NCBI GenBank assembly: GCA_963843365.1
Contig: CAWJKG010000003.1
Span: 682,001 to 746,000 of the forward strand
Source of the DNA: Bog-473 sp963843365
GTDB lineage: Bacteria > Actinomycetota > Acidimicrobiia > Acidimicrobiales > RAAP-2
Direction of reading: 5' to 3'
Length of the DNA: 64,000 nt
Part shown: piece after piece, positions 18,454-28,318 of the stretch
How positions within the stretch are numbered: position 1 is the stretch's first letter
Layout: each line of letters begins with the position of its first letter
The notes under the pieces: model-generated
Told to the model about the DNA's origin: nothing
Databases searched by the model: none
Seen by the model: the letters and a program-made list of their open reading frames with translations, nothing else
Position numbers and translations under genes: made by a program

Positions 18454-19216
18454 TCAGCGTCCGGTCCAGACCGGGGTGCGCTTCTCCAGGAAGGCCGCCA
18501 CACCCTCGCGGGCGTCGGCGGACGCCGCCGCTGGCGCGGAGCGCCAGGTCCGTCTGCTGCCAGCCCAGTTCGTCGTCCGTCGCCACGATGTCGTTCACCG
18601 CGGCCAGGCAGGACTGCACGGAGACCGGCGCGTTTGCGCACAGCTGCTCGGCCAGTGACAGGGCCTCCTCGAGCGCCTTGCCCTGGTCCGTGAGGACGTT
18701 GACGAAGCCCACCTCGTAGGCCCGGCGCGCCGCGATCGGCCGCCCGGTGAGGATGAGCTGCCGGGCGATGTTGAGGGGGAGGGCCCGCGGCGCCCGGAAG
18801 AGGCCGGCGCAGGTCGGCACCACGCCGATGCCGACCTCGGGCAGGCCGAAGCGTGCGGTGCCGGCCGCCACCACCAGGTCGCAGGCGAGCACGATCTCGA
18901 GCCCGCCGCCGAGAGCCGGACCTTCGACCGCGGCGATCAGGGGCTTGCGGCGACGGCGCCGGATGATTCCGTATTCACCGCCGCGGGCCGTGCTGTAGTC
19001 GCCGCCCGCTGTCAGGTCGCTCCCGGCGCTGAAGACGTCGGGACCTCCTGTCAGGACCCCGGCCCACAGGTCGCGGTCGTCGTCCAACTCGTTCAGTGCG
19101 TCGTCCAGCGCGTCGGCGAGGGTGCGATTGACGGCGTTCCGTTTCTCGGTCCGCTGCAGGGTGATGACCAGCACATGACCGTCGCGGCGCCGCCCGACCA
19201 GCTCTTCTTCTTGCAC
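18454..19216 (-). CDS. Enoyl-CoA hydratase/isomerase (crotonase) family, frameshifted near the C-terminus
   Basis: Starts GTG 19216. The crotonase signature is visible: VEGPALGGGLEIVLACDLVV forms the oxyanion hole and acyl-CoA pocket and GLPEVGIGVVPTCAG follows. After LALRAS (near 18527) the frame is lost. One surplus base in the run at 18521-18530 restores an ending ADAREGVAAFLEKRTPVWTG and a stop at 18454-18456, typical of this family (about 253 residues). It hydrates or isomerises trans-2-enoyl-CoA in fatty-acid or related catabolism. It lies 39 bp behind the small gene at 19256-19574 on the same strand, probably co-transcribed. Confidence 0.75.
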
Positions 19217-19255
19217 GCCTGCCCCCGATCCACACAGGTGGGAAAGGGGGTCAGG

Positions 19256-19574
19256 CTAGTTGTCCTCCCGCATGTCGGGCAGGGGAACGTGCGCCCCCCA
19301 GGTCGCCCCGAACTGGCCGGCCTCGTGGAGGCGCTGCTGCAACGACCCCACTTCGCCTCCGCCTTCGCCGGCGCGGAGCAGATCGCGGCCATCGCGGCAT
19401 TTCGTCTGCTTCGATTGGGACGGGTCTTGCCGAGGCTTCCTCGTCGGGTGGGTCGTCGTAGGACTCCTCGTCCCCGTCGCGCACCAGCTTGGTGGGCGTG
19501 CCCGCGGACATCCACCGGGCCTCGTGCCGCTGGAACGGGTCGGTGTACCAGCCCTCTTCGTGCTCGTCGGCCAT
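19256..19574 (-). CDS. Small DUF2510-like protein, frameshifted
   Basis: ATG 19574 follows GGAGGAGG. The N-terminus EEGWYTDPFQRHEARWMSAG is the GWYxDPxGxxxxRWxxG pattern of DUF2510 domains. After EADEMP the reading must move frame at about 19395 (CCGC read as one proline codon) to give DGRDLLRAGEGGGE and an ending WGAHVPLPDMREDN, about 105 residues. DUF2510 proteins are common in actinobacteria and often membrane-associated; this one has no membrane segment. It is probably the first gene of an operon with the enoyl-CoA hydratase. Confidence 0.5.
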
Positions 19575-19694
19575 GCTGCCTCCTCCGCCTGCGAGTCGCT
19601 CCCGAGGGGACAGCGTACCGAGAGGGCGGCACGAGCGGCATGAGCGCTCACGAGCCGCCACGCCGGTGGGAGGTCGGCCCTCAGCCCCGGGGAC

Positions 19695-21958
19695 TCACGT
19701 CCCCGCCATGGAGACGACCGGCTTGTTGAGCGGCTTGCCGCCCATGGAGCCGTAGAACGCCGCGTTGTAGCTGAAGATGCCACCGTCGGACGCCACGAAG
19801 CGGTATCCCGAGCCGTCCGCCGCTGGCCTCCATGCCCACAATGGGTGCGTTCAGCCGGATGCTGCCGGTGGACCCGTAGAACGGCGCGCCGAAGGAGAAG
19901 ATGCCCCCGTCGGCGGCGACCTCCCAGTAGCCACCGGTCTGGGCGTCCGCCGCCATGCCCACGACGGGCGAGTTGAGCGGCTTGCCGCCCATGGAGCCGG
20001 AGAATTTGGCGTCGCCGTAGCTGAAGATGCCGCCGTCGGAGGCGACCAGCCAGTAGCCGCCGCCGCTCGGGGTGGCGGCCATGCCCACGATGGGCCGGTT
20101 GAGGTGGATGCTCCCGGTGCTGCCGAAGAAGTTGGCGTCGCCGAAGCTGAAGATGCCGCCGTCGGAGGCCACCAGCCAGTAGCCACCCCCGTCCGGGGTG
20201 GCGGCCATGCCGACGATCGGCTGCGTTGAGCGGCTTGCCGCCCATGGAGCCGTAGAAGTTGGCGTTGCCGAAGGCGAAGATGCCGCCGTCCGAGGCCACC
20301 TCCCAGTAGCCGCCGCCGTCGCGGGTCAGGGCCGACGCCACCACCGGCTTGTTGAGGTGGATGCTGCCGGTCGAGCCGCAGAACGGGATGTTCCCGTAGT
20401 TGAAGACGCCGCCGTCGGACGCGGAGAGCAGGTAGCCGTTGGGCCCGCCGGTGGGCGCGTTGCAGGGCACCTGGAGCGTCGGTGCCGGCGTGCCGGCGTC
20501 ACCGGTCAGCTGGGGGTCGTGGTGGAACTGCGGCCACGCGCCCGCTTCGTTGACGGACGAGCCCGAACCGCTGGTGTTGTCGATCTCCCAGTGCACGATG
20601 ATGCCCGTGTCGCCCCCGTCGCCGTAGCCGGCGCCCGTGATGCCGATGTGGCCGTCGGGGTCGTCGGTCACGAGCGGCGAGTTCTGGAAGCCGTAGTCGG
20701 CGGCGAGCGTCGCCACCTCGGCCCCCGAGCGGCCGTCGAAGATGTCGATGCCGTTGGTGGTCGGCACGATGACGTCCTGGTAGCCACCGCCGGTGAGGTC
20801 GGCCGTCACGGGCGAGCCGATGACCTGGTCGACGTGGTCGGCGCGACCAGACGACGGCGCCGTTGGTGCCGTTGAGCACGTAGATGGTGTCGGCCGATGT
20901 CCCCTCGACGACGTCGAGCTGGCCGTTGCCCTGCACGTCGGCCAGGGCGGGCGAGTCGGCCGTGACCCCGTTGAGCTGGGTCGCTCCAGGCCAGGCCACA
21001 GCCGGTGTTGATGGCGAAGACCTTGTTCGAGTCCGAGGCGCCCGAGTAGTAGCTCCCGTCACCGATGGCGATGCCGACGGCGCCGCCGCCGAGGAACTGG
21101 CCCACGGCCGGCGAGGAGCGGTCGATGTTCTGGTTGGTGTCGTACTGGCAGATGAGCCCGCCGGCCGGGTCGGTCGATCCGGCGTTGCCCGCACTCGAGA
21201 GGATGCGGATGTGGCCGCCGTTGCCGTAGGTCTGCCCGTAGGCCACGCCCGCGCTCGAGTCGCCACCGCTGATGAGCTCGTTGTTGCCGTCGGCGTAGAG
21301 GTCGGCGACCGCCGCCGTCGAGAAGACCGAGTCGCCCTGGAACCAGGGGAACCCGCCCAGCATCGCCCCGTTCCCGGCGCCGAGCGCGTAGGTGTTCTGG
21401 CCCAGCGAGCCGGCCTCCACGCCGTAGCCGCCGGCGTAGTTGCCGACGGTCAGCGAGGCGGCGATCCCCGAGTGGGGGGTGGGGTCGGTGCCCGGGTTGG
21501 TCTCCTGGACGAACCACTGGTCGCCGCCGTTGTTGGTGATGGCCTGGTACCCGCCCCCGGTGGGATCGGTCGTCGCCGCCGCTGCCGACGAAGACGGAGT
21601 CGGTGCCGCCGGGGGAGATGGGTGCGACCGAGGGCGAGGAGTCGACGGGTGCGCCGGCGTTGTAGGGCCAGCCGGCGACGCCCGACCCGTTGCTCAGGTG
21701 GTAGGCGTAGACCTTCCCGGCGCGGTCGCCGACGACGACGGAGGGCTGCCCGTCGAGGTTGGCCACGTTGGGCGAGGAGAGCGCAACGGGATTGCCGGCG
21801 TCGTGGAGGGTCTGCGACCACGTCTGGTTGGCGGTGAAGCCTGCCGCGTGGGCCACCTCGTCGGCCTGCGCGGCCGGTGCCGCCCCGAGCGTGGTGGTCA
21901 GGACGAGGGCGGCGGCGGCTGCCGCCAACGTGACCGGGATGGAAATGCTTCCGCGCAC
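19695..21958 (-). pseudogene. Secreted FG-GAP-like / DGGIF-repeat protein broken by five frameshifts (probably one intact gene)
   Basis: ATG 21958 opens a signal peptide (MRGSISIPVTLAAAAAALVL). The N-terminal half resembles FG-GAP/VCBS propeller blades (SPNVANLDGQPSVVVGDRAG, DSPALADVQGNGQLDVVEG, VTADLTGGGYQDVIVPTTNG). The C-terminal part holds six repeats of about 42 residues with GYWLVASDGGIFSFGDANFF cores, ending NKPVVSMAGT before the stop at 19695. The reading frame changes near 21580, 21002, 20843, 20223 and 19821; each is cured by removing one base, and the rejoined protein is about 753 residues. The repeat unit is the same family as in 10560-12572. Extracellular binding role inferred. 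Confidence 0.65.
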
Positions 21959-22299
21959 GACGTCTCACATCACTCCTCTCGGTTGCGACGGGCGCGCCTG
22001 CACCGCTCCGCCCGTGGTCGGCGCACCGCTTCATGCCCGGTGCGCCGCCACGGCGTGTACCCCGGACGCCACCGCTCGACGCCCCATACATGAACAATCG
22101 GCACGCCACCAGCACGCTCTTGAACCTGGACCATGCCTGCACGGGCATTGCGGCAAGTGGATGGCGGCCGGTCGGCCGTCCTCTCCCAGCTGGCACCGGG
22201 GGTGGCCGCGCCGCCCTCCGGGCATGAAGCCTCAGCGGGGGGCCTGCCGCCTACCATGCTGCCAGTGATCGGGTCGTCCACGAACTGGTTGGCGGGCTG
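21959..22299. other. Divergent intergenic region between the repeat protein and the penicillin-binding protein
   Basis: 341 bp, with a lower-GC patch around 22085-22125. No convincing gene, RNA or terminator was seen; it should contain both promoters. Confidence 0.4.
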
Positions 22300-23874
22300 A
22301 TGGGGCGCCGGATCCGCTGGCTCGGGGTCATCATGGTCGCTCTGCCTCGGCCTCGTGGTGGTGCAGCTGGTGAACATCCAGCTGGTCAAGGCCAAGCAGC
22401 TGCAGACCTCGCCCTACAACCCCCGCGTCGCCGTCGCAGCAGTACATCAACCCGCGGGGCTCCATCTACGCCGCCGACGGCACCGTCCTGGCCAAGTCGG
22501 TCCCGACGCCGGCCGGGACCGACAAGGCGGACTACCCCTACCAGTACGTCCGCCAGTACCCCCAGGGCCCGCTCTACGCCGGCATCACCGGGTACGACTC
22601 GGCGCTCTACTACGGCACCGCCGGGATCGAGGAGGAGTACGACTCCTATCTGGGCCCGCACCAGCAGCCGCCCCAGACGCTGAGCCAGCTGCTCTTCCGC
22701 CAGCAGCAGCCGACCGACGACCGACAACGTGACGCTGACCGTGGAGCCGTCGCTGCAGAACGCGGCCTGGCAGGCGCTGACCACCTTGCCGCCGGGCGCC
22801 AACAAGGACGGGGCGGTGGTGGTGCTCCAGCCGTCGACCGGCAACATCCTGGCCATGGTGTCGAACCCCACCTTCGACCCCAACCCCTTGGCCAGCACCT
22901 CGCTGCACGCGGAGCAGCTGGCCTACTACAGCTACATCCAGAAGGACCACGAGGGCTTCTTCCCGCTGCGGCCGATCGCCAACCGGCGAGACGTTCCCGC
23001 CGGGATCGACCATGAAGGTGGTGACCAGCACCGCGGCCTACAACCTCAAGCCCGCGCTGGCGGGCTTCAACTACCCGGTGCAGCAGTGCCAGAAGTTCTC
23101 CGACTCCAACGTCCCGCTGTGCGACCAGTCCGGTCCCTGCGGCGGGACGATGACCCAGATGCTGCCCGTTCTCCTGCGACCCCGGGCTACGCCGAGCTCG
23201 GGGTGCAGCTCGGGCGTCCCGATCATGACCAAGCAGGCCGAGCTGTTCGGCTACAACTCGGTGCCCGGCATCGACCTGCCCGGCACCGTCGGCGTCGGTC
23301 TTCCCCTCGCTGCCCGCCGAACTCGCAGGCCTTCCTGGGCCAGAGCTCCATCGGCCAGTACGACGTGCAGACGACCGCGCTCCAGAACGCCATGGTGGCG
23401 GCGGGGATCGCCAACAGGGGCGTGCTCATGACGCCCCACCTGATGTCGTCCATCCACGACTCCGCAGGGGTCGCTCGGTGCAGACCTACACGCCGAAGGC
23501 GGAGTCGACGGTGGCCACGGCGCAGGCGGCGCAGCAGGTCACCTCGCTCATGGAGGGCGTGATCGCAGGCCGGCGGGACGGCGGCCGGCGTCGGCTTCCC
23601 GTCGTACCTGTGCGCCGCGGTCAAGACGGGAACGGCGCAGACGGACCCGGCCACCGGGCTGACCGACAACTGGATGATCGGGTTCGCCCCCGCCAACAAC
23701 CCCCAGGTCGCGGTGGCGGTCGTGGTGCCCCAGCAGGCGAACAGCTCGGACGGCGCCAGCGTGGCCGGGCCGATCATGAACGCGGTCCTCCAGGCGGCGG
23801 TGCCGCAGTCCTCGGTCAGCCAGCCCTGCAACGTGCAGCCGGTGCCGACCTCGGCCTTCACCTCGGCCCCCTGA
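22300..23874 (+). pseudogene. Class B penicillin-binding protein (PbpA/FtsI type) broken by about twelve one-base insertions
   Basis: Joined across frames this is a complete transpeptidase of about 520 residues. It has one N-terminal membrane anchor (MGRRIRWLGV then LGLVVVQLVN), a dimerisation region (NPRGSIYAADGTVLAKSV, GLTGYDS-like YAGITGYDSALYYGTAGIEE), and the catalytic SxxK (GSTMKVV), SSIGQYDVQTTALQNAMVAA and KTGTAQ motifs in order. It would cross-link peptidoglycan outside the membrane and be the target of beta-lactams. Frame changes fall near 22339, 22433, 22716, 22985, 23168, 23185, 23213, 23297, 23316, 23464, 23477 and 23573. All are single surplus bases, and all catalytic motifs survive, so consensus error is more likely than decay. 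Confidence 0.7.
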
Positions 23875-23909
23875 TCTCGAGGGGCTCGCTGCCCGCCCCA
23901 ACGGTCGGG

Positions 23910-23915
23910 TACACT
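23910..23915 (+). promoter_or_regulatory. -10 hexamer of a leaderless arsR transcript
   Basis: TACACT ends 6 nt before the GTG at 23922, the spacing expected when transcription starts at the start codon. No ribosome site is present upstream. Confidence 0.5.
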
Positions 23916-23938
23916 ATCTGCGTGTCTACGCAGGTAGT
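23913..23938. promoter_or_regulatory. ArsR/SmtB-type operator dyad overlapping the arsR start
   Basis: ACTATCTGCG-TGTCTA-CGCAGGTAGT, ten-base arms with one mismatch, spanning the end of the -10 and the GTG start. It fits ArsR-family operators, so metal-responsive autorepression of the arsR-CDF pair is inferred. Confidence 0.55.
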
Positions 23939-24242
23939 TGAGAGTGCGGCCGGGGAGGAGATCCACTCGGCCGTCGGGATGCTGAAGCTCCTGGCCGACG
24001 AGACCCGCCTGCGGGTCATCTGCGCCCTGCTGGAGGGCGAGCACTCGGTCAACGAGCTGGCCGAGCTGGTGGGGGCCCAACCGGCCGCCGTCTCCCAGCA
24101 CCTGGCCAAGCTCCGGCTGGCCCGCCTGGTGCGCAGCCGGCGGGAGGGCACGCGGATCTTCTACGTGCTCGACGACGCCCACGTGCGCCGCCTCGTCGAG
24201 GAAGTGCTCTCCCACGCCGACCACGTGACCGCACATGGCTGA
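23922..24242 (+). CDS. ArsR/SmtB-family metal-responsive repressor
   Basis: 106 residues from GTG 23922. Winged-helix layout: LKLLADETRLRVICALLEGE, then VNELAELVGAQPAAVSQHLA as helix-turn-helix, then LVRSRREGTRIFYVLDDAHV as wing. No CxC metal site is present in the DNA-binding helix; the C-terminal EEVLSHADHVTAHG has closely spaced acidic and histidine residues that could form an alpha-5 Zn/Ni site. It overlaps the CDF transporter start by 8 bases, so co-translation is expected. An operator-like dyad covers its start codon. Zn(II) or a related ion as effector is inferred from the neighbour. Confidence 0.85.
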   Translation: MSTQVVESAAGEEIHSAVGMLKLLADETRLRVICALLEGEHSVNELAELVGAQPAAVSQHLAKLRLARLVRSRREGTRIFYVLDDAHVRRLVEEVLSHADHVTAHG

Positions 24243-25156
24243 GGGCCACGACCACCCCGCCGGGCCACTGTCGGTGGACACCGACCGCCGCGCCCTGACC
24301 GTGGCGCTCGTGCTCCTCGTCGCCTTCATGGTGTTCGAGGTCGGCGCGGCCGTCGCGTCCAACTCGCTCGTGCTGCTCGCCGACGCCGGACACATGCTGG
24401 TCGACGTCGGCGCCATCGCCGGATCGCTCGTCGCCATCAGGCTGGCGGCGCGGCCCGAGACGGGTTCGCACACCTACGGCATGAAGCGCGCCGAGATCCT
24501 GGCCGCCGCCGGCAACGCGATCGCCTTGCTCATCGTCTCCGCGCTGGTGACCTACGACGCGGTGGTGCGGTTGTTCCATCCGTCCCCGGTCGACGGCGCC
24601 GTGCTCATCGTCGTGGCCGCGGTCGGTGTCGCCGTCAACGTGGCGGCCACGCTCACCATGGCGCAGGCCAACCGGCGCTCCCTCAACGTCGAGGGCGCCT
24701 ACCGACACATCCTGACCGATCTCTACGGCTTCGCCGGCACGCTGATCGCCGGCGCTGTCATCGTCGATCTGGGGCTTCGATCGCGCCGACGCCATTGCAT
24801 CACTCGTGGTGGTCCTGCTGATGCTCAAGGCGGCGGTGGAGCTCCTCCGGCCGGCCCTGCGCATCCTCCTGGAGGCCACGCCGGAGGACATCGACGTCGA
24901 AGAGGTGCGGCGTCACCTGTTGGAGCTCCCCGAGGTGCAGTCGGTGCACGACCTCCACGCGTGGACGCTCACCTCCTCCCTGCCCGTCCTGACGGCCCAC
25001 GTGGTGGTCGCCGACGAGTGCTTCACGGCCGGCCAGGCAGGGCGCGTGCTCGACCATCTGCAGGAGTGCCTGTCGGACCACTTCGACGTCGCGCACTCGA
25101 CCCTGCAGTTCGAGTCGCCCGGGCACCTGGAGCACGAGCTCGGCGGGCACGCCTAG
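24235..25156 (+). CDS. Cation diffusion facilitator (CzcD/ZitB-type) metal efflux protein, frameshifted
   Basis: ATG 24235 overlaps the arsR stop. Membrane segments appear at about residues 16-36, 46-66, 83-104 and 117-138, and the zinc site is visible as LADAGHMLVD in the second (HxxxD) and HILTDLYGFAGTL in the fifth (HxxxD). At GGGG 24771-24774 one surplus base breaks the frame; without it GFDRADAIASLVVV leads into the cytoplasmic domain (LEATPEDIDVEEVRRHLLEL, VHDLHAWTLTS) to the stop at 25156, about 306 residues. It would export Zn(II), Cd(II) or Co(II) by proton antiport. The stop overlaps that of the convergent methyltransferase by four bases. Confidence 0.8.
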
Positions 25157-26457
25157 GGAGTCGGCCGCGTCCCGACCCCCGGTGCGCCGTCCGCCGGCGG
25201 CGGCACCAGGCCACCCACGAGCTCCACGTGCTCGGTCATCGGGAAGATGTCGAACGCGCGCAGCCCGGTGAGGCGCCATCCCGCATCGAGCAGCACGCGG
25301 ATGTCGCGCGCGAACGACGACGGATCGCACGAGACGTACACCACCTTCTGCAGTGTGGGCACGAGTGTCCCCAGCGCGTGCATGACGCTCGTCCCGGCGC
25401 CCTCCCGGGCCGGGTCCAGCACCACCAGGTCGGGCCGCCCCAGCCCTTTCTCCACCAGGGCCGGGGTCACGGCGCGCTCCAGGACGCGCAGATGGGAGAA
25501 GGCGGTGCCGTTGTGCCGGGCGTCGGCGCAGGCGCGCCGGTCGCGCTCGACGGCCAGGACGGATCCGGAGGGGCCCACCGCCTCGGCCAGGGGGACCGAG
25601 AACAGCCCCGCCCCGGCGTAGAGGTCGACGACGCTGGCCCCCGGCCGGGGCATCGCCTCGTCCAGGACCGCCCGGAGGAGTGCGGCCGCCGCGCCGACGT
25701 GCACCTGCCAGAAGACACCGGGTGAGATCCGGTAGGACCGGCCCTCCACGAGGGCGTGGACGGCGCCCGGGGCGCGGCGGACCTTGCCGGCTACCACCAG
25801 GCCTGCCTCGACGGACGGGAGGCGCAGGGACGACCGGCGGCGGGGGGTGACCGAGACCAGGGCCTCGCCGGACCCCGGCCCGGTGACGATCTCCACCTCG
25901 GTCGCGCCGGGCCAGCGGACGCCGAGGGCGCCGGTGGCGGCAACCGCCGCGCTGGCCACGGGGCAGTGGTCGACGTACTCGAGCCGGTGCGACCGGTGGC
26001 GCCGGAAACCCACGGCACCGCGGGCGTCGACCGCCACCCGCACCCGGCTGCGCCAGCCCAGGCCGGCGACGGTACCGTCCGCGCCGTCGACCTGTTCCAC
26101 CTCGACGTCCGGCCGCACGCCGGCCAGACGTCCCAGCTGTTCGGCGATCCGGAACGCCTTGAGGCGCCGCTGCGCGGCCGGGTCCACGTGCTGGTAGTCG
26201 CAGCCGCCACAGCGGCCGGGCCCGGCATGAGGACAGGGGGCCGCGACCCGGTCGGGGGAGGGCGAGAGGATCTCGACGGCGTCGGCCCGCAGGTAGGAGG
26301 AGGTGACCGACGTCACCCGCACCCGCACCCGCTCGCCCGGGAGGCTGTGGCGTACGAAGACCACCTTGCCGTCGGGCGCCCGGCCGACGCAGCCGCCGCC
26401 TCCCGCCGGGGCACCCACCTCGAGTTCCAACTCGTCCGGGTCACCGCCGGCCGCCAT
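25153..26457 (-). CDS. 23S rRNA (uracil-5-)-methyltransferase, RumA/TrmA family
   Basis: 434 residues from ATG 26457; GTG 26493 is a possible earlier start. An N-terminal TRAM-like domain (GGCVGRAPDGKVVFVRHSLP) is followed by the Fe-S cysteines CPHAGPGRCGGCDYQH. The SAM-binding core reads VVDLYAGAGLFSVPLAEAVG, then DLVVLDPAREG and VVYVSCDPSSFARDI with the catalytic cysteine, and FDIFPMTEHVELV closes the family pattern. It makes 5-methyluridine in rRNA (or tRNA). No indels are needed over its 1.3 kb, in contrast to its neighbours. Confidence 0.85.
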   Translation of the reverse strand: MAAGGDPDELELEVGAPAGGGGCVGRAPDGKVVFVRHSLPGERVRVRVTSVTSSYLRADAVEILSPSPDRVAAPCPHAGPGRCGGCDYQHVDPAAQRRLKAFRIAEQLGRLAGVRPDVEVEQVDGADGTVAGLGWRSRVRVAVDARGAVGFRRHRSHRLEYVDHCPVASAAVAATGALGVRWPGATEVEIVTGPGSGEALVSVTPRRRSSLRLPSVEAGLVVAGKVRRAPGAVHALVEGRSYRISPGVFWQVHVGAAAALLRAVLDEAMPRPGASVVDLYAGAGLFSVPLAEAVGPSGSVLAVERDRRACADARHNGTAFSHLRVLERAVTPALVEKGLGRPDLVVLDPAREGAGTSVMHALGTLVPTLQKVVYVSCDPSSFARDIRVLLDAGWRLTGLRAFDIFPMTEHVELVGGLVPPPADGAPGVGTRPTP

Positions 26458-26551
26458 CCCACCCGGGGGCGGCGCATCGGGCCTGGTCGACACGCCCGCA
26501 GAGCGTAGGGCGGCCCGGGTGGACAGAATTTTCCAAGAGTTCTCTCCGGGG

Positions 26552-26578
26552 TGTCGATCCGGGACGGTCCCGATCGTC
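26552..26578 (+). promoter_or_regulatory. ECF42-type promoter of the DGPF/sigma operon
   Basis: TGTCGA (26552-26557), a 17-nt spacer, then CGTC (26575-26578), 42 nt before the DGPF start. This equals the motif described for ECF42 sigma factors (TGTCGA in the -35, CG(A/T)C in the -10), so autoregulation is likely. The spacer contains the dyad CGGGAC-G-GTCCCG (26560-26572). Confidence 0.65.
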
Positions 26579-26619
26579 GTCACAGCGAACCGATCCACCG
26601 AGCCCATGATGGAGGACCC

Positions 26620-26968
26620 ATGCGATACCTGTTGATGATTGCCCTCGAGGAGAGCGCCGACTCCCGGACGGCCCAGGACGACGGCCAGCCGGTCTCGCCG
26701 GAGTACGCCGAATTCGCCAAGGAGATGGCGGAACGGGGTGTGCTGCAGGGCGGGGAGCGGCTGCGGCTGACGAGCGACGCCACCACGGTGCGGGTGCGCG
26801 AGGGCGAGATCCTCACCACCGACGGTCCCTTCGCCGAGACCAAGGAGCAGCTGGCCGGCTACTTCGTGGTCGACTGCAAGAACCTGGACGAGGCCATTGA
26901 GGTGGCCGCCCGGATCCCCGGCGCCAAGGAGCGGCTCCATCGAAGTGAGGCCGATCTGGGAGATGTGA
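26620..26968 (+). CDS. DGPF (YCII-related) protein, frameshifted at the end
   Basis: ATG 26620 follows GGAGG. The ferredoxin-like YCII fold is recognisable (MRYLLMIALEESAD, LTTDGPFAETKEQLAGYFVV with the DGPF motif, DEAIEVAARIPGA). In the given frame it runs into the sigma gene. One surplus base near 26932 (CGGC in place of one arginine codon) yields the usual family ending RSIEVRPIWEM and a TGA at 26966-26968, 115 residues. DGPF proteins are the constant partners of ECF42 sigma factors. Their biochemical role is not established. The stop overlaps the GTG of the sigma gene. Confidence 0.75.
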
Positions 26969-28201
26969 CGGCTGCAGTCGAGGCCGCCGTCGCCGAGGCG
27001 TTCCACGCCGAGTGGGGCCGGGTCGTCGCGACCCTGGTCCGGCTGACCGGGGACTGGGACCTCGCCGAGGAGTGCGCGCAGGACGCCTTCGCGACCGCGC
27101 TGGAGCGCTGGCCCCGCGACGGCGTCCCGCGCCGCCCCGGCGCGTGGCTCACGACGGTCGCCCGCCACCGGGCGGTCGACCGGGTCCGGCGCCAACGCCT
27201 GGGCGAGTCCAAGACGCAGGAGGTCGCGTTGATGGCGGCAGCAGAGGACGACGCCGTGCGCACCGAGGAGAGTGCCGGACGACCGGCTGGGGCTGATGTT
27301 CACCTGTTGCCATCCGGCCCTGTCCTTCGAGGCGCAGGTCGCGTTGACCCTGCGCACGCTGGCCGGCATGACGACGGCCGAGATCGCCCGCGCCTTCCTC
27401 GTGCCCGAAGCCACCATGGCGCAGCGGCTCGTCCGGGCCAAACGCAAGATCCGCCACGCGGGCATCCCCTTCGCCGTGCCTCCCCCGCATCAGCTGGTCG
27501 AGCGCACGGCCGCGGTGCTCGCCGTCCTCTACCTCCTCTTCAACGAGGGCTACGCGGCCACCTCGGGCACCGACCTGGTCCGCCGCAGCCTGACGACCGA
27601 GGCCATCCGTCTGGGCCGGGTCCTGTGCGCGTTGATGCCCGACGAGCCCGAGGCGCTCGGGCTCCTCGCGCTCATGCTCTTCCACGACGCCCGCCGCGAG
27701 GCCCGTGTCGACCGCAACGGCGACCTCGTCCTGCTGGCCGAGCAGGACCGCTCGCGGTGGGACGCCGCCGCCATCGCGGAGGGCCAGGACCGGCTCGACG
27801 CCGCGGCCCGTCTCGGGCGCCCCGGTCCCTTCCAGCTGCAGGCCGCCATCGCGGCCTGCCACGTCCGCGCCGGGGCGCCGACGGACTGGGCCGAGGTGGC
27901 GGACCTCTACGACCGTCTCTTCGCGCTGACGCCGACGGCGGTGGTCGCGCTGAACCGGGCCGTGGCGGTGTCGATGAGCGAGGGTCCCGAGGCCGGGCTG
28001 GTCCTGCTCGAGCGGATCGCGGCAGAGGGCGAGCTGGGTGCGTACCACCTGCTCCCCGCGGCCCGGGCCGACATGTTGCGCCGCCTGGGTCGCCACGCCG
28101 AGGCCGCCGAGGCCTACCGCCGGGCCTGCGAGCTGGCGGGGACCGACACCGAGCGTCGCTATCTCGAACGACGGCTGGTGGAAGCGGCGTCCGCGTCGTA
28201 A
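26965..28201 (+). CDS. ECF42-type RNA polymerase sigma factor with C-terminal helical extension, frameshifted
   Basis: GTG 26965 overlaps the DGPF stop. Sigma-2 (LVRLTGDWDLAEECAQDAFA, RPGAWLTTVARHRAVDRVRR) and sigma-4 (ALTLRTLAGMTTAEIARAFL, EATMAQRLVRAKRKIR) are joined after removing one base at about 27270, where GAGA stands for one glutamate codon. The roughly 200-residue C-terminal extension with TPR-like helices (PTAVVALNRAVAVSMSEGPE, RLGRHAEAAEAYRRA) and the FNEGYAATSG segment are marks of group ECF42. The full product is about 411 residues. It directs polymerase to TGTCGA-type promoters, one of which sits upstream of the operon. Confidence 0.8.
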
Positions 28202-28318
28202 CCCGCCGGCGGGGTGTGGTCCATCGGTTTGACACGCCCGGGCGCCGTTGCAATCGTCTCGCCCGGACCACCGCCCGCCGACGGGCCGGTCCCCCACGAG
28301 CGAGAGGACGGCAGCACC

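Noticed and set aside
18521..21600. A GCGC methylation-linked basecalling motif as cause of the insertions
   Set aside because: Several breaks do sit at AGCGGCG, but many GCGC sites in the same segment are intact and most breaks elsewhere have no shared motif.
18357..23900. Programmed frameshifting as an explanation for split genes
   Set aside because: There are too many shifts per gene, no slippery heptamers followed by structure, and unrelated genes on both strands are affected.
23012..23901. Separate short proteins called within the penicillin-binding region
   Set aside because: They are fragments or antisense shadows of a single transpeptidase whose motifs fall in order across frames.
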